Counted from the first letter of the stretch, positions 50,635 to 62,017 are shown. The stretch is DNA of 64,000 nucleotides from Mycobacterium sp. PSTR-4-N (GCF_022348085.1 NZ_JAKRFN010000002.1:248001-312000), one strand, 5' to 3'. Numbers and translations: made by a program. The notes: generated by a model from the letters alone, not told the origin.

Positions 50635-52754
50635 GAGGCAGACGCTACGTCTGCGCCGGCCAGTCCCGCCACATCGAGCAGCCAGGCGTACTGGAACGCC
50701 GTCTCTTTCCAGCGTTCGTAGCGTCCGCTGATGCCGCCGTGGCCGGCGTTCATCTCGGTCTTCAAGAGCACTCGGGCACCGTCGCGCTCGGGTTCGTGCT
50801 GAGCGTGCCGCAGCGCGGCCACCCATTTGGCGGGTTCGACGTAGTAGACGCGGGTGTCGTTGAGCGAGGTCATCGCCAGGATCGCGGGATAGCGCTTGGC
50901 CTCGACGTTCTCGTACGGCGAATACGACTTCATGTAGTGGTACACATCGGCGTCGTCGAGCGGGTTGCCCCACTCGTCCCACTCGGTGACCGTCAGCGGC
51001 AGTGACGGGTCGAGGATCGTGGTGAGGGGATCGACGAAGGGCACGGCGGCCAGGATGCCGGCGAACAGCTCGGGCGCCATGTTGGCGACCGCACCCATCA
51101 GCAGGCCCCCCGCGCTACCGCCGTAGGCCACCATCGTGTCGGCGGTCGTGACGCCGGTGTCGACGAGATGCCTTCCCGCGGCGATGAAGTCGGTGAACGT
51201 GTTGCGCTTCTCGAGCAGCTTGCCGTGCTCGTACCAGAGCCGGCCGAGCTCGCCGCCGCCGCGCACGTGCGCCACCGCGTACACCATGCCGCGATCGAGC
51301 AGGGAGAGCCGCGCGATCGAGAAGCGCGGGTCTTCGCAGGACTCGTAGGCGCCGTAGCCGTAGAGCAACAGCGGTGCAGGCGCGGTGACGCCGACCCGGT
51401 GGATGATCGACAACGGCACGCGCGCACCGTCTTCGGCGATCGCCCAGTCCCGGCGTTCGACGTAGTCCTCGGCCCGGTAGTCGCCGAGCACCGGCTGTTC
51501 GCGCAACAGCACGCGCTCGCCGGTGGCCAGGTCGAGGTCGTAGACCCGCACGGGTGTGACGAACGAGGTCGCGCCGATGCGCAGCCGCGGTGCGGCCCAG
51601 TTCGGGTTGGCGGACAGCCCGACCGACATCAGCTCCGAGTCGAAGGTGACATCGCGGGCCTCGCCGTAACCGGTTCCACGCAGGGGCCACAGCTGAATTC
51701 GCGGCAACGCCTCGCTGCGGTAGCTCACGACGAGCAGCTCGGCGAACGCGTCGACAGCATCCAGCCGCACGTCGTCGCGGTGCTCGATCAGGGTGCGGGT
51801 CGCCGATGGATCGGCCACCGGCGCTTCGACGAGCGTGAAGTTCTCGGCACCGTCGTTGTGCATGATGAGGAAGCGGTCCTCGTCGGCGACGACGGCGTGT
51901 TCGACGGAGTACTCCACTCCGTCGCGGCGCGGCCACACCACGGTGAATTCCGCTTCCGCATCGGCGGCGTCGGCGTAACGCATCTCCGAGGTGATCGCGC
52001 TGCCGGCCGCGATCAGCACGTACTTGTTACTCCGCGTGCGCCCACAGGCGACCCAGAATCTCTCGTCGGGCTCGTGGTACACCTTCTGGGCCGGCAGGCC
52101 GGCGCCCAGCCGGTGCCGCCACACGGTGTCGGGTCGCCAGGCGTCGTCGACGGTGGTGTAGTAGATGGTCTTGTTGTCGGCGGCCCAGGTGGCGCCGGCG
52201 CCGATCCCGGCGATCTCGTCGTCATACCGTTCGCCGGTCCGTAAATCCTTGAACCGCAACGTGTACCGCTCGTCCCCGACGACGTCGACGGAGTAGGCGA
52301 GCACAGTGCCGTCCACGCTGACGCTGGCAGCGCCGAGCGAGAAGAAGTCGTGCCTCTCGGCTTCGACGTTCTCGTCGAGCAGGACCTGCTCACCGGGGAT
52401 GTCGGTGTCTTCGGTCAGCTGCGGCGGTGTCCAGTCGCCGGGGTCGGCGACGGGGCACCGGCAATGCACGCCGTACTGCTTTCCGGCGAAGCTGCGTCCG
52501 TAGTACCACCAGTCCCCGCGCCGTGTCGGCACCGACAGATCGGTTTCCTTGGTACGGGCCTTGATCTCGTCGAAGATCGACTGCCGCAGCGGAGCGAGGT
52601 CGGCGGTGATGTGCTCGGTGAAGGCGTTCTCGGCCTCGAGGTGGTCGATCACCTCGGCGCTGTCCTTCTCCCGCAACCACTCATAGGGGTCGACGAACAC
52701 GTCACCGTGGTGAGCACGCCGATGCTCGACACGTTTGGCCACCGGCGGCTTCAC
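50631..52754 (-). CDS. ptrB: Oligopeptidase B (S9 prolyl-oligopeptidase family)
   Basis: Cytosolic serine peptidase cutting oligopeptides after Arg/Lys. From the GTG at 52754 it has 707 residues, with a beta-propeller (about 70-400) and alpha/beta-hydrolase domain. The nucleophile elbow is [10 protein letters not shown], the Asp is in MTSLNDTRV and the His in [15 protein letters not shown] at 52772 is possible, but GGAGG sits 6 nt before 52754. That GTG overlaps the purC TGA by 4 nt. In M. tuberculosis the homologue is split (ptrBa/ptrBb); here it is intact. Confidence 0.93.
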   Translation of the reverse strand: MKPPVAKRVEHRRAHHGDVFVDPYEWLREKDSAEVIDHLEAENAFTEHITADLAPLRQSIFDEIKARTKETDLSVPTRRGDWWYYGRSFAGKQYGVHCRCPVADPGDWTPPQLTEDTDIPGEQVLLDENVEAERHDFFSLGAASVSVDGTVLAYSVDVVGDERYTLRFKDLRTGERYDDEIAGIGAGATWAADNKTIYYTTVDDAWRPDTVWRHRLGAGLPAQKVYHEPDERFWVACGRTRSNKYVLIAAGSAITSEMRYADAADAEAEFTVVWPRRDGVEYSVEHAVVADEDRFLIMHNDGAENFTLVEAPVADPSATRTLIEHRDDVRLDAVDAFAELLVVSYRSEALPRIQLWPLRGTGYGEARDVTFDSELMSVGLSANPNWAAPRLRIGATSFVTPVRVYDLDLATGERVLLREQPVLGDYRAEDYVERRDWAIAEDGARVPLSIIHRVGVTAPAPLLLYGYGAYESCEDPRFSIARLSLLDRGMVYAVAHVRGGGELGRLWYEHGKLLEKRNTFTDFIAAGRHLVDTGVTTADTMVAYGGSAGGLLMGAVANMAPELFAGILAAVPFVDPLTTILDPSLPLTVTEWDEWGNPLDDADVYHYMKSYSPYENVEAKRYPAILAMTSLNDTRVYYVEPAKWVAALRHAQHEPERDGARVLLKTEMNAGHGGISGRYERWKETAFQYAWLLDVAGLAGADVASAS

Positions 52755-53644
52755 CGCCGTCCTCCGATCCACTCCGCGAACTTCAGACCCGAAATACGTT
52801 CGTAGGCTTCGATGTAGCGCGCACGCGTCGCCTCGACGATGTCGGCGGGCAACGGTGGCGGCGGTTGATCGCCGTGGCGGTCCCAGCCCGAGTCGGGGCC
52901 GGTCAACCAGTTGCGGACGAATTGCTTGTCGAAGCTGTTCTGCACGGAGCCCTCGGTGTGGTCGTCGGCATTCCAGTACCGCGACGAGTCGGGGGTGAAC
53001 ACCTCGTCGGCCAGCGTCAGTTGCCCGTCGGTGTCGACACCGAATTCGAACTTGGTGTCGGCGACGATGATGCCCCGGCTCAGCGCGTGGTCGGCGCCGT
53101 GGCGGTAGGTCTGCAACGTCAGGTCGCGCAACTCCTCGGCTCGGGCGGAGCCGATGAGGCCGACGACGTCGTCGTAACTGATGTTGACGTCGTGATCCCC
53201 CAGCTCCGCCTTGGTCGCCGGGGTGAACAGCGGCTCGGCGAAGCGGCTCGCCTCCACCAGACCCTCGGGCAGCTCGATTCCGCAGACGCTGCCGCTGTTC
53301 TGGTAGTCGATCAGGCCCGAGCCAGTAAGGTATCCGCGGGCCACGGCTTCGACGGGCAGCATGTCGAGTCGGTGCACCACCAGCGCGCGGCCGAGCACCT
53401 CGTCGGGGATGCGGGGATCGTCGGGTGGGCCGGCGAGGTGGTTGGGCACCGGCAGGAGATCGAAGAAGAACACGCTCATCGCGGTGAGGATGCGGCCCTT
53501 GTCCGGAATCTCACTGTCGAGGATGTAGTCGTAGGCCGAGATCCGGTCGGTGGCGACGAAGAGCAGGTGTCCCTCGTCCACCCGATAGAGCTCACGAACT
53601 TTGCCGCTGGCCAGGTGCTGGTAGTCGGACAGAGCGGGACGCAT
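52751..53644 (-). CDS. purC: Phosphoribosylaminoimidazole-succinocarboxamide synthase PurC
   Basis: SAICAR synthetase, eighth step of purine synthesis, joining CAIR and Asp with ATP. The 297 residues contain the family features [23 protein letters not shown] (quoted segments: ASGKVRELY and [13 protein letters not shown]), VRGYLTGSG-like ARGYLTGSG and DTKFEFGV. It has a leaderless promoter and is the first gene of purC-ptrB-gpx, with 4-nt overlaps throughout. Confidence 0.97.
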   Translation of the reverse strand: MRPALSDYQHLASGKVRELYRVDEGHLLFVATDRISAYDYILDSEIPDKGRILTAMSVFFFDLLPVPNHLAGPPDDPRIPDEVLGRALVVHRLDMLPVEAVARGYLTGSGLIDYQNSGSVCGIELPEGLVEASRFAEPLFTPATKAELGDHDVNISYDDVVGLIGSARAEELRDLTLQTYRHGADHALSRGIIVADTKFEFGVDTDGQLTLADEVFTPDSSRYWNADDHTEGSVQNSFDKQFVRNWLTGPDSGWDRHGDQPPPPLPADIVEATRARYIEAYERISGLKFAEWIGGRR

Positions 53645-53650
53645 CGGGCA

Positions 53651-53656
53651 AGCCTA
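53651..53656 (-). promoter_or_regulatory. -10 element of leaderless purC
   Basis: On the minus strand TAGGCT (53656-53651) ends 6 nt before the ATG at 53644. The same hexamer precedes purB. Confidence 0.55.
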
Positions 53657-53684
53657 TCGGTCCGTCAGGAGCGCCCCGTGTGCT

Positions 53685-54329
53685 GTGATCGATCGCATGA
53701 GATCGCGATGGGTTCCCTATGCCACGACGCCCGCGCGGCTGCTGCGTCAGCTGTTCAGCGACGTCGTCGTCATCGGCTGGACCGCCGTCTGGGTCATCAT
53801 CGGTCTGGCGGTGCACGCGGCCGTCGCGGTGATCGCCGACTTCGGCTACCAGGTCGAGAGCGGCGCCAACGGTGTGGCCGGCAACCTCGACTCGGCCGGC
53901 AACAGCGCCGACAACGTGCCGCTGATCGGGGACGCGCTGGCCAAGCCGCTCAGCGCAGCCGGCGATGCGGCCCGCGAGATCGCCGGGGCCGGTCAGTCCC
54001 TGGGCGGGACGGCCAGCTGGTTGGCGTGGTTGTTGGCGCTGGCAGTGGCCGCGCCCCCGATCCTCGCGCTGATGATGCCGTGGCTGTTCCTGCGCGTGCG
54101 GTTCGCGCGGCGCAAGTGGACGGCGGTGACGCTGGCATCCACCCTCGCCGGGGAGGAGCTGTTGGCGCTGCGGGCGCTGGCCAACCGTCCGCTGCCCAAG
54201 CTCGCCGCGGTCACCCCCGACCCGGTCGGGGCGTGGCGCAGCCAGGATCGGATGGCGATTCGCGGGCTGGCCGCTCTCGAGTTGCGGGCGACCGGGATCA
54301 GAGCGACGAATCTGCGCCGGCCGAGTTAG
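53685..54329 (+). CDS. Membrane protein of unknown function (Rv0779c type)
   Basis: The protein has 214 residues from GTG (an ATG at 53697 is an alternative). One membrane helix spans about 25-50 and another about 115-137. Between them is an Ala/Gly/Asn-rich extracytoplasmic loop (SGANGVAGNLDSAGNS). The cytoplasmic C-terminal part is Arg-rich. I do not recognise a family with known function. The stop overlaps the DUF1707 gene by 4 nt (convergent). Confidence 0.72.
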   Translation: MIDRMRSRWVPYATTPARLLRQLFSDVVVIGWTAVWVIIGLAVHAAVAVIADFGYQVESGANGVAGNLDSAGNSADNVPLIGDALAKPLSAAGDAAREIAGAGQSLGGTASWLAWLLALAVAAPPILALMMPWLFLRVRFARRKWTAVTLASTLAGEELLALRALANRPLPKLAAVTPDPVGAWRSQDRMAIRGLAALELRATGIRATNLRRPS

Positions 54330-54892
54330 CGCAGGAAGCGCCGCAGCGTCGCACCGAACGGGTGCCGCACGGTGAGGGACCCGAACCGCACCCGTCCGGT
54401 CACGACGACGTGCAACCGCTGCGACGGCGCACCGGTCCCCACCCGGACCGACGTGGAGCCGCCGACGGTGCTGACCCGGTTGCAGTCCGCGGTCGCGCCG
54501 TCGGGCAGCACCAGTTCGACGGAACCGAAGTAGTCGTCGACCTCGACGTGCACCACCGGCCCTGGGAGCACCGCCGACGTGTAATCCAGGGTGGTCGAAC
54601 ACATCCTGGTGACCAGTCGCATGCGCGGGGGCACCGTCCACGGCCCTTTGCGGGTGATGCTGGACAGCCAGCTGCGTACTTCTTGAGCGGGCGGCGTCGC
54701 GGGCTCGCGGCCGAACGGCAGATCAGCGATCACCACGTCGAGGTCGCGACGGGTGCGCGCCGCGAACACCGCATCGAGGCGCTCGCTGTACTCGTCGAGG
54801 CTCAGCATGCCGTGACCGACGGCCCGCTCGAGCAGTCCACGTACCGCGGCGCGGTCGGCGTCGGATACCCGGAGGTCGGGGTACTCGCTCAT
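54326..54892 (-). CDS. DUF1707 domain protein with C-terminal beta domain
   Basis: The protein has 188 residues. DUF1707 covers about 6-58 ([38 protein letters not shown]), followed by a linker and a beta-rich C-terminal domain ([18 protein letters not shown]). DUF1707 proteins are actinobacterial and possibly DNA- or membrane-associated; function is not established. The ATG overlaps the CYP126 stop by 4 nt, so this is the third cistron of the purB operon. Confidence 0.85.
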   Translation of the reverse strand: MSEYPDLRVSDADRAAVRGLLERAVGHGMLSLDEYSERLDAVFAARTRRDLDVVIADLPFGREPATPPAQEVRSWLSSITRKGPWTVPPRMRLVTRMCSTTLDYTSAVLPGPVVHVEVDDYFGSVELVLPDGATADCNRVSTVGGSTSVRVGTGAPSQRLHVVVTGRVRFGSLTVRHPFGATLRRFLR

Positions 54893-56127
54893 GACAGTTC
54901 CACCATCAGGTGCCGCAGTCCGGTGTGCCGGTTGCTTCTCGTCCATTCCACCGGCGCGGCCAGCCGCATCGCCGAGAACCGGCTGAGCAGTTCGGAGAAG
55001 ATCACCCGCAATTCCAGCCGAGCCAGGTTGGCGCCCAGGCAGTAGTGCACACCGTGCCCGAAACCCAGATGCGGGTTGGGCTTTCGGGCGACGTCGAACC
55101 GGTCGGGATCGACGAACACCGCCGCGTCGCGGTTGGCCGAACCCTCCCACACCAGGACCTTCTGCCCGGCGTCGATGCGCCGGCCGGCCAGGGTGGTCGG
55201 CCGGGTGGCGGTGCGCCGCTTCGACGGGGACGGCGAGGTCCACCGGACCATCTCCTCGATCGCGGTCGGCAGAAGCGACGGCTCGGCCCGCAGCGCGGTG
55301 TGGGCGTCGGGATTGTCGATCAGAGCCAGCAGTCCGCCGGCGATGGCGTTGCGGGTGGTCTCCGCCCCTGCACTGAAGAGCAGGCTGAAGAACAGATAGC
55401 TCTCCAGCTCGGACAGCTCCGGATCGTCGGAGTTGACCACCACCGAGAGCATGTCGTCGCTCGGCGCGGCTTTCTTGGCGGCGATCAATTCCTGGCCGTA
55501 GGCGAACATCCGGGAGCCGGCCTCCTCGACGGAGAGCCGGGAGATGGTGGCCCGACGGGCGTCGCCGAAATCGAAGCTCGGTTCGATGGCTTCGAACAGC
55601 CAATGCCGCTCGGACTCGGGCACTCCCAGCAGGATGCAGATCATCTGCATCGGGATCTCGGCGGCGATCTCGGTGACGACGTCCACCGGCTCGCCCGGCC
55701 GCACGGCATCGAGAAGGCGGCGGGCCCGCATCCGCAGGTCGTCTTCGACACGCGAGATCATCCGGGGCGTCAGACCGGAGCTGACGAGACGGCGCACCGC
55801 CGCGTGGCGCGGGTCGTCCATCATGTTGAGCAGCTGACCGGCGATCGGCAGATCCTGCAGCAGCGTGCCACCGAACGGGCGACCGCCGCCGGTCACCGAG
55901 GAGTAGGTGTCCGGATCACGAAGCACGGCAAGGGTTTCGGCGTGGGTCGCCACCGACCAGAAGCCCTCCCCGTCGGGGGTGTTCTCGGTCGGTTCGTGCC
56001 AGTACACCGGGGCGTGCTCGCGGTGGCGCGCGAACAGGTGGTGGGGAAAGCCCGCGGCGAAGTTGTCGAGATCGGTGAAGTCGATCCCGGTCCACCCAGA
56101 AGTCGAAGCGTCCGCGGTCGCCGTCAC
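54889..56127 (-). CDS. cyp126: Cytochrome P450, CYP126-like
   Basis: The protein has 412 residues with I-helix motif SAGAETTRN, ExxR motif IEEMVRW and haem loop [15 protein letters not shown] with the axial Cys. Position next to purB and the sequence class match M. tuberculosis CYP126 (Rv0778), whose physiological substrate is unknown. The GTG overlaps the purB TGA by 4 nt. It requires ferredoxin and reductase, neither of which is encoded nearby. Confidence 0.92.
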   Translation of the reverse strand: MTATADASTSGWTGIDFTDLDNFAAGFPHHLFARHREHAPVYWHEPTENTPDGEGFWSVATHAETLAVLRDPDTYSSVTGGGRPFGGTLLQDLPIAGQLLNMMDDPRHAAVRRLVSSGLTPRMISRVEDDLRMRARRLLDAVRPGEPVDVVTEIAAEIPMQMICILLGVPESERHWLFEAIEPSFDFGDARRATISRLSVEEAGSRMFAYGQELIAAKKAAPSDDMLSVVVNSDDPELSELESYLFFSLLFSAGAETTRNAIAGGLLALIDNPDAHTALRAEPSLLPTAIEEMVRWTSPSPSKRRTATRPTTLAGRRIDAGQKVLVWEGSANRDAAVFVDPDRFDVARKPNPHLGFGHGVHYCLGANLARLELRVIFSELLSRFSAMRLAAPVEWTRSNRHTGLRHLMVELS

Positions 56128-57554
56128 AGAATCGCGCCCGAGGTGTAATCGGCCGCGCCCGGGTAGCGCGCGACCAGATCGTCGACGGCCGCGATCACGC
56201 GGTCCACCTGGTCCGCGGCTGCACCGGTGAAGGCCGCCTTGTCGGCCAGCGCGCCGTCGAGCGCCGCACGGTCCAGGGGAAGGCGCGGATCGGCGGCCAG
56301 CCGATCCAGCAGATCGGGTTCGGCGCCGCGCTCGCGCATCGCCAGCGCCACCGCGACCGCGTGCTCCTTGATCACTTCGTGCGCGGTCTCGCGGCCCACC
56401 CCGGCGCGGACCGCGGCGATCAGGATGCGCGTCGTCGCCAGGAACGGCAGATAGCGGTCGAGCTCCCGCTGGATCACCGCGGGGTAGGCACCGAACTCGT
56501 CGAGCACGGTCAGGAACGTCTCGGTCTGCCCGTCGATGGCGAAGAACGCATCCGGCAGTGCGACCCGACGCACCACCGAGCAGAACACGTCGCCCTCGTT
56601 CCACTGCGCGCCCGCCAATTCCGCTGCCATGGAGGCGTATCCGCGCAACACCACCTGCAACCCGTTGACCCGCTCGCAGCTGCGCGTGTTCATCTTGTGT
56701 GGCATCGCCGATGACCCCACCTGGCCGGGGGCGAACCCCTCGGTGACCAGTTCGTGGCCGGCCATCAACCGGATGGTGTGCGCGAACGACGACGGTCCCG
56801 CGCCGAGTTGGACGAGCGCGGACACCACGTCGTGATCCAGCGATCGCGGATACACCTGGCCGACACTGGTCAAGATGTCGGTGAAGCCGAGGAACTGGGC
56901 GACGCGGGTCTCCAGGTCGGCCAGCCGCGCGGTGTCGCCGTCGAACAGGTCGAGCATGTCCTGGGCGGTGCCCATCGGCCCCTTGATGCCACGTAACGGG
57001 TAGCGGGCGATGAGTTCCTCGATGCGGCGCAGCGCGACCAGGGTCTCCTCGGCCGCCGAGGCGAATCGCTTGCCCAGCGTGGTGGCCTGGGCGGCGACGT
57101 TGTGGCTGCGGCCCGCCATCACGAGGTCGCGATAGAGTGCGGCCCGCTCGGCCAGCCGAGCGGCGACGGCGATGCCGCGCGCGTGCACGAGTTGCAACGA
57201 GCGCCGGATCTGCATCTGCTCGACGTTCTCGGTGAGGTCGCGGCTGGTCATGCCCTTGTGCACGTGCTCGTGTCCGGCGAGGGCGTTGAACTCCTCGATC
57301 CGGGCCTTGACGTCGTGGCGCAGCACGCGTTCCCGCGCCGCGATGGAGTCGAGGTCGACGTTCTCGAGCACCTGCTCGTAATCGTCGACGACGCCGGCGG
57401 GCACCTCCACCCCGAGTTCGCTCTGCGCCCGCAGCACAGCCAGCCACAGCCGGCGTTCGGCCACGATCTTGGCTTCCGGCGACCAGATCGCCACCATCTC
57501 CTCGCTGGCGTAGCGATGGGCCAGGACATCGGGAATGGACGCGCGGTTGCTCAC
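56124..57554 (-). CDS. purB: Adenylosuccinate lyase PurB
   Basis: Acts twice in purine synthesis (SAICAR to AICAR, and adenylosuccinate to AMP). From the GTG at 57554 it has 476 residues. It carries the fumarase/aspartase signature [15 protein letters not shown] and the second conserved region [10 protein letters not shown]. Upstream sequence in frame is Arg-rich shadow and rejected. A TAGGCT 8 nt before GTG indicates a leaderless transcript. The operon continues into cyp126 and the DUF1707 gene. Confidence 0.96.
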   Translation of the reverse strand: MSNRASIPDVLAHRYASEEMVAIWSPEAKIVAERRLWLAVLRAQSELGVEVPAGVVDDYEQVLENVDLDSIAARERVLRHDVKARIEEFNALAGHEHVHKGMTSRDLTENVEQMQIRRSLQLVHARGIAVAARLAERAALYRDLVMAGRSHNVAAQATTLGKRFASAAEETLVALRRIEELIARYPLRGIKGPMGTAQDMLDLFDGDTARLADLETRVAQFLGFTDILTSVGQVYPRSLDHDVVSALVQLGAGPSSFAHTIRLMAGHELVTEGFAPGQVGSSAMPHKMNTRSCERVNGLQVVLRGYASMAAELAGAQWNEGDVFCSVVRRVALPDAFFAIDGQTETFLTVLDEFGAYPAVIQRELDRYLPFLATTRILIAAVRAGVGRETAHEVIKEHAVAVALAMRERGAEPDLLDRLAADPRLPLDRAALDGALADKAAFTGAAADQVDRVIAAVDDLVARYPGAADYTSGAIL

Positions 57555-57562
57555 GGCCCAAC

Positions 57563-57568
57563 AGCCTA
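57563..57568 (-). promoter_or_regulatory. -10 element of leaderless purB
   Basis: On the minus strand TAGGCT (57568-57563) ends 8 nt before the GTG at 57554. It lies just 19 bp from the divergent relZ start. Confidence 0.5.
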
Positions 57569-57586
57569 TCGGGCACAGTAGGGGCC

Positions 57587-59317
57587 ATGTATTTCGTCGG
57601 TCTGGACCTGGCATGGGGCCAGCGCAAACCCACCGGTGTCGCCGTCGTCGACGACGGCGGCCGGCTGGTGGCGGCGTCGGCGGCCACCGATGACGCCAGC
57701 ATCCGTTCGATGGTGGCGCCCTACGTCGACGGCGACTGTGTGGTGGGTATCGACGCACCGATCGTCGTGCGCAACCCGACGGGTCAGCGGCCGGCCGAGC
57801 GGGCGCTCAACGCCGATTTCGCGAAATTCCAGGCCGGCGCGCATCCGTCGAACACGGGCAAGCCGGAGTTCGCCGACGGCACCCGGGCCGGGCGGCTGGC
57901 CGACGCCCTCGGCCTGGACATCGATCCGCAGTCCGACGGGCCGCGTCGCGCGCTCGAGGTGTATCCCCATGCGGCCACGGTGGCGTTGTTCCGGCTGGGT
58001 CGCACGCTGAAGTACAAGGCCAAGCCGGGCCGCTCGGTGGCGCAGCTGCAAGCCGAACTGCTGCGGTTGATGGATCTGGTCGAAGGGCTTGCGACCGCGG
58101 AGCCCTCGCTGCGGGTGGCCGACTCACCCGACTGGGTGCGGCTGCGCGCGATGGCCGAAAGTGCCGAGCGGAAAAGCGAATTGCGCCGAGTGGAAGATCC
58201 GGTCGACGCGGTGGTCTGCGCCTACGTGGCGATGTTCGCTGCCCGCCGGCCGGACGCGGTGACCTGTTACGGCGACGCCGAGACCGGGTGCATCGTGACG
58301 CCGACGTTGCCGTCGGACCTGGTGCCCGCCCCGCCGGAGCCGACACCTGGTGTGGTGCACGAGGCGATCGCGACCTACACCCGGCGGCGCCCCGCGCTGA
58401 TGGCGTCCACCGAGCGCTACCTGACGATGGTCACGGCGCTGCTGGACGACGCCGGGATCGATTATCTGAGCGTGACCGCCCGGACGAAGTCGGTGGCATC
58501 TTTTGCCGCCAAGGCCGACCGGCACGTCGACGGCCACCGGTTGTATGCCGATCCTCTCTCGGAGATCACCGATCAGATCGGCTTGCGGGTGATCACGTAT
58601 CTGCGCGACGACGTCGCCGCGGTCGCCCGGCTGCTCGGGCAGGAGATGCAGCTGCTCGACGATCGGGACATGGGGGTGGAAACCGCGAGCGAGGGCCGCT
58701 GGGGCTACGCCAGCAGGCATCTCCTGCTGGCGGCCGAAGGCGAGCAACAGCCGGCGTCGGTGCAGGTGCGCACGATCCTGCAGCACGCGTGGGCGGAGTT
58801 CGAGCACGACGTCCGCTACAAGGGTTCGATCCCCGAGGAGGACGCCCCCGATTTGGACCGGCGGTTCACCCTCGCCGCGGGTCTGCTCGAGCTCGCGGAC
58901 CGGGAGTTCTCCGCGATCCGGGAGCGGTTGCGCTCGACCACCCCGGCCGAACGGCCGCGCGCCGCCGGTGAGGCGGGTATTCCGACGCCGGTCTTGGCCA
59001 CCTACCTGGCCAACCGGTTCCCCGACGCAGGGTGGTCGCGCACCGACCACTACGGGTGGATGGCCGGTCTGCTGCTCGATCTCGACATCGACTCGATCGA
59101 CGAGGTGGACTCGGTGTTGGCCGGCGTCGACACCGATGCGGTGAACGCCGCCATGGACTACCGCTTCCCGCCGGGGGCAGTGCGACGCCTCGACGATGCG
59201 CTGTTGAAGCTCTACGGCCGCCGCTACATCGATCTTCCCGGCAATGCACACCGAATCCGGCTGTTGGAGAACAGGTCCGAACGGCTCAGCGGCGAGATGA
59301 GCAGGGACGTCAACTGA
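57587..59317 (+). CDS. relZ: RelZ: RNase HII-like (DUF429) and (p)ppGpp synthetase fusion
   Basis: The protein has 576 residues. Residues 1-250 are a DUF429 RNase H-fold domain with acidic residues in [18 protein letters not shown] and [12 protein letters not shown]. Residues about 255-470 are a RelA/SpoT synthetase domain: [37 protein letters not shown] and the diagnostic [20 protein letters not shown]. No HD hydrolase domain is present. M. smegmatis has this fusion (RHII-RSD/RelZ) with RNase HII and ppGpp/pGpp synthesis activities. It is divergent from purB (32 bp between starts) and overlaps ppdK convergently by 8 nt. Confidence 0.94.
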   Translation: MYFVGLDLAWGQRKPTGVAVVDDGGRLVAASAATDDASIRSMVAPYVDGDCVVGIDAPIVVRNPTGQRPAERALNADFAKFQAGAHPSNTGKPEFADGTRAGRLADALGLDIDPQSDGPRRALEVYPHAATVALFRLGRTLKYKAKPGRSVAQLQAELLRLMDLVEGLATAEPSLRVADSPDWVRLRAMAESAERKSELRRVEDPVDAVVCAYVAMFAARRPDAVTCYGDAETGCIVTPTLPSDLVPAPPEPTPGVVHEAIATYTRRRPALMASTERYLTMVTALLDDAGIDYLSVTARTKSVASFAAKADRHVDGHRLYADPLSEITDQIGLRVITYLRDDVAAVARLLGQEMQLLDDRDMGVETASEGRWGYASRHLLLAAEGEQQPASVQVRTILQHAWAEFEHDVRYKGSIPEEDAPDLDRRFTLAAGLLELADREFSAIRERLRSTTPAERPRAAGEAGIPTPVLATYLANRFPDAGWSRTDHYGWMAGLLLDLDIDSIDEVDSVLAGVDTDAVNAAMDYRFPPGAVRRLDDALLKLYGRRYIDLPGNAHRIRLLENRSERLSGEMSRDVN

Positions 59318-62003
59318 CGGCTGCCCGGCCCGCCTCCAGCCGCGCGATCGGCAACCGGAACGGTGAACACGAGACATAGTCCAGTCCGGTGCGGTGGAAG
59401 AAGTGGATCGACTCGGGGTCGCCGCCGTGTTCCCCGCAGACACCGAGTTTGAGACCGGCCTTGGTGGCCCGGCCCTCCCTGGCCGCGATCTCCACCAGTC
59501 GCCCCACCCCGTCGGCGTCGAGCGTCTCGAACGGCGACGTGGTGAACACCCCCTTGTCGATGTAGCTGGCGAACAGCGAGGATTCGACGTCGTCGCGGGA
59601 GAACCCCCACGTCGTCTGGGTGAGGTCGTTGGTGCCGAAGGAGAAGAAGTCAGCGGCCTCGGCGATGCGATGCGCGGTCAACGCCGCTCTGGGCAGCTCG
59701 ATCATCGTGCCGACGGGCACGGTGAGCGTCACGCCGCGCTCGGCAGCCACCTCGGCGAGGATCTCTTCGGCTTCGTCCCGGACCAGGTGCAGCTCCATCA
59801 CCGAGCCGACCAGGGGCACCATGATCTCGACTTGCGGGTCCCGTCCGGCGGCCAGCTGGTCGCAGGCGGCCTCGGCGATCGCACGCACCTGCAGGGCGAA
59901 CAGTCCCGGTGTCACCAAGCCGAGTCGGACACCGCGTAGACCGAGCATCGGGTTGGACTCGTGAAGGTCTTCGACGGCCGCGAGCAGCGCACGGCGACCG
60001 GCCGCCTGTGCGCCCTGATCGCCGGCGGCATCGGCCAGTGCGACCTCGACGGCGAGATCGGTTCGGTCGGGCAGGAATTCGTGCAGCGGCGGATCCAGCA
60101 ACCGGATCGTCACCGGCAAACCGTCCATCGCCTCGAGCAACGCGGCGACATCGGCTCGCTGCAACGGCAACAGCGCCGCCAGGGCGTGCTCACGCTCCTG
60201 GGGCCTGCGCGCCAGGATGACCGCTTCGATGAGCGTCCGGCGTTCGCCGAGGAACATGTGCTCGGTGCGGCACAGCCCGATCCCCTGCGCGCCCAGCGAG
60301 CGGGCCCGCGCCGCATCCTCGGCGGTGTCAGCGTTGGCCCGCACGGCCAGGCGGCGCGATTCGTCGGCGTGGGTGAGCAACCGGTCCACGGCCATGACGA
60401 CAGCCGCGGTCTCGTCGTCGGCGCCTTCGAGTGCCGCCGCAAGTCCGGCTTCGATGTAGGTCTCCACCGGCGAGGGCACCACCGGCACCGCGCCGAGGAA
60501 CACCTCACCGGTCGAGCCGTCGATGCTGAGCGCGTCGCCCTCCTCGATCACCACGCTGCCGACTCGCGCAGTCCTGGCCGCCACGTCGACGTCGAGCGCT
60601 TCTGCGCCGCACACGCACGTCTTCCCCATCCCGCGGGCCACCACCGCCGCATGGGAGGTCTTCCCGCCGCGCGCGGTGAGGATTCCGTTGGCGGCGATCA
60701 TCCCTTCCAGGTCGTCGGGGTTGGTTTCCTTGCGCACCAACACGACGTGCTCGCCGCGTTCGTGCCAGGCGCGGGCGGTCGCGGAGTCGAACACCACCCT
60801 GCCCACAGCGGCCCCGGGCGAGGCGGCCATCCCGCGGGCCACCAGGTCCCGCTCCGCCGTCCGGTCGAATTGCGGGAACATCAGCAGCGCCAGTTGCGCC
60901 CCCGACACCCGAAGCAGCGCCTCGTCCAACGTGATCAGGTCCTCGTCGACGAGTTGGGCGGCGACCCGGAATGCGGCGGCTGCCGTGCGCTTGCCGACGC
61001 GGGTCTGCAACATCCACAAGGTGCCGCGCTCGATGGTGAATTCGATGTCGCACAGGTCGCGGTAGTGCGTTTCCAGCCGGCGCATCATCGTCATCAGTTG
61101 ACCGTGTGACGCGGGGTCCAGCTCGGCCAGATCGTCGAGCGAGAGCGTGTTGCGGATGCCGGCGACGACGTCTTCGCCCTGCGCGTTGGGCAGGTAGTCG
61201 CCGTAGGCGCCCGGCCGCCCCGACGCCGGGTCGCGAGTGAACGCCACGCCGGTGCCGCTGTTCTCCCCCAGGTTGCCGAACACCATCGTGCAGATGTTGA
61301 CCGCCGTGCCGAGGTGGGCGGGTATCCGTTCCCGCCGCCGGTACAACCGGGCCCGCTCGGTGTTCCACGAGTCGAACACCGCGTCGATCGCCATGTCGAG
61401 CTGCTCGCGCGGGTGCTGCGGGAACTCCTGTCCGGAGTGCTCGCGCACCAGCGCCTTGAACTCGGTCACCAGATCCTTCAGATCATCGGCGTCGAGTTCG
61501 ACGTCGGTGACGACGCCCTTGGCCGACTTCGCTTTCTCCAGCGCATCGGCGAACATGTCGCCGGGCATGCCGAGCACGGTCTTGCCGAACATCTGCAGGA
61601 GCCGCCGGTAGGAATCCCAGGCGAAGCGTTCGTCGCCGGACTGCTCGGCGAGGCCTTTGACGCTGGCGTCGTTGAGCCCGATGTTGAGCACCGTCTCCAT
61701 CATCCCGGGCATCGAGAAGGCCGCGCCGGAGCGGACACTGACCAGCAGCGGATCGTGTCGATCACCGAGCCGGCGTCCGAGGCCGTCTTCGAGCTGCCGC
61801 AACGCCATGGTGACCTGCACCCGCAGTTCCCCGGGAGCAGCTCCGCGACTGAGGTATTCGCGGCACGCTTCAGTGGTGATCGTGAACCCGGGTGGCACCG
61901 GCAGACCGAGGTTGGTCATCTCGGCGAGGTTCGCGCCCTTGCCACCGAGCAGTTCCTTACGACTCTTGTCACCTTCGGTGAAGTCGTAGACGTATTTGGT
62001 CAT
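59310..62003 (-). CDS. ppdK: Pyruvate phosphate dikinase PpdK
   Basis: Interconverts pyruvate + ATP + Pi and PEP + AMP + PPi. The 897 residues from the ATG at 62003 (MTKYVYDFTEGDKSRKELLG) comprise the nucleotide domain (1-340), the phosphohistidine domain with GGKTSHAAVVARGMGK, and the PEP/pyruvate TIM barrel ending GVCGEHGGDPESIHFF with the catalytic Cys. An ATG 5 codons upstream (62018) is weaker. The stop overlaps relZ. The Rieske gene ends 14 nt upstream of this start on the same strand. Confidence 0.95.
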   Translation of the reverse strand: MTKYVYDFTEGDKSRKELLGGKGANLAEMTNLGLPVPPGFTITTEACREYLSRGAAPGELRVQVTMALRQLEDGLGRRLGDRHDPLLVSVRSGAAFSMPGMMETVLNIGLNDASVKGLAEQSGDERFAWDSYRRLLQMFGKTVLGMPGDMFADALEKAKSAKGVVTDVELDADDLKDLVTEFKALVREHSGQEFPQHPREQLDMAIDAVFDSWNTERARLYRRRERIPAHLGTAVNICTMVFGNLGENSGTGVAFTRDPASGRPGAYGDYLPNAQGEDVVAGIRNTLSLDDLAELDPASHGQLMTMMRRLETHYRDLCDIEFTIERGTLWMLQTRVGKRTAAAAFRVAAQLVDEDLITLDEALLRVSGAQLALLMFPQFDRTAERDLVARGMAASPGAAVGRVVFDSATARAWHERGEHVVLVRKETNPDDLEGMIAANGILTARGGKTSHAAVVARGMGKTCVCGAEALDVDVAARTARVGSVVIEEGDALSIDGSTGEVFLGAVPVVPSPVETYIEAGLAAALEGADDETAAVVMAVDRLLTHADESRRLAVRANADTAEDAARARSLGAQGIGLCRTEHMFLGERRTLIEAVILARRPQEREHALAALLPLQRADVAALLEAMDGLPVTIRLLDPPLHEFLPDRTDLAVEVALADAAGDQGAQAAGRRALLAAVEDLHESNPMLGLRGVRLGLVTPGLFALQVRAIAEAACDQLAAGRDPQVEIMVPLVGSVMELHLVRDEAEEILAEVAAERGVTLTVPVGTMIELPRAALTAHRIAEAADFFSFGTNDLTQTTWGFSRDDVESSLFASYIDKGVFTTSPFETLDADGVGRLVEIAAREGRATKAGLKLGVCGEHGGDPESIHFFHRTGLDYVSCSPFRLPIARLEAGRAAVS

Positions 62004-62017
62004 CGACTGCGGACGCA

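Noticed and set aside
56128-57702. A 937-codon frame joining CYP126 to sequence upstream
   Set aside because: The N-terminal 520 codons are an Arg-rich shadow of purB; CYP126 proper begins at the GTG overlapping the purB stop.
59961-61109. Long plus-strand open frames opposite ppdK
   Set aside because: Antisense to an intact pyruvate phosphate dikinase, with no start signal and no recognisable family.
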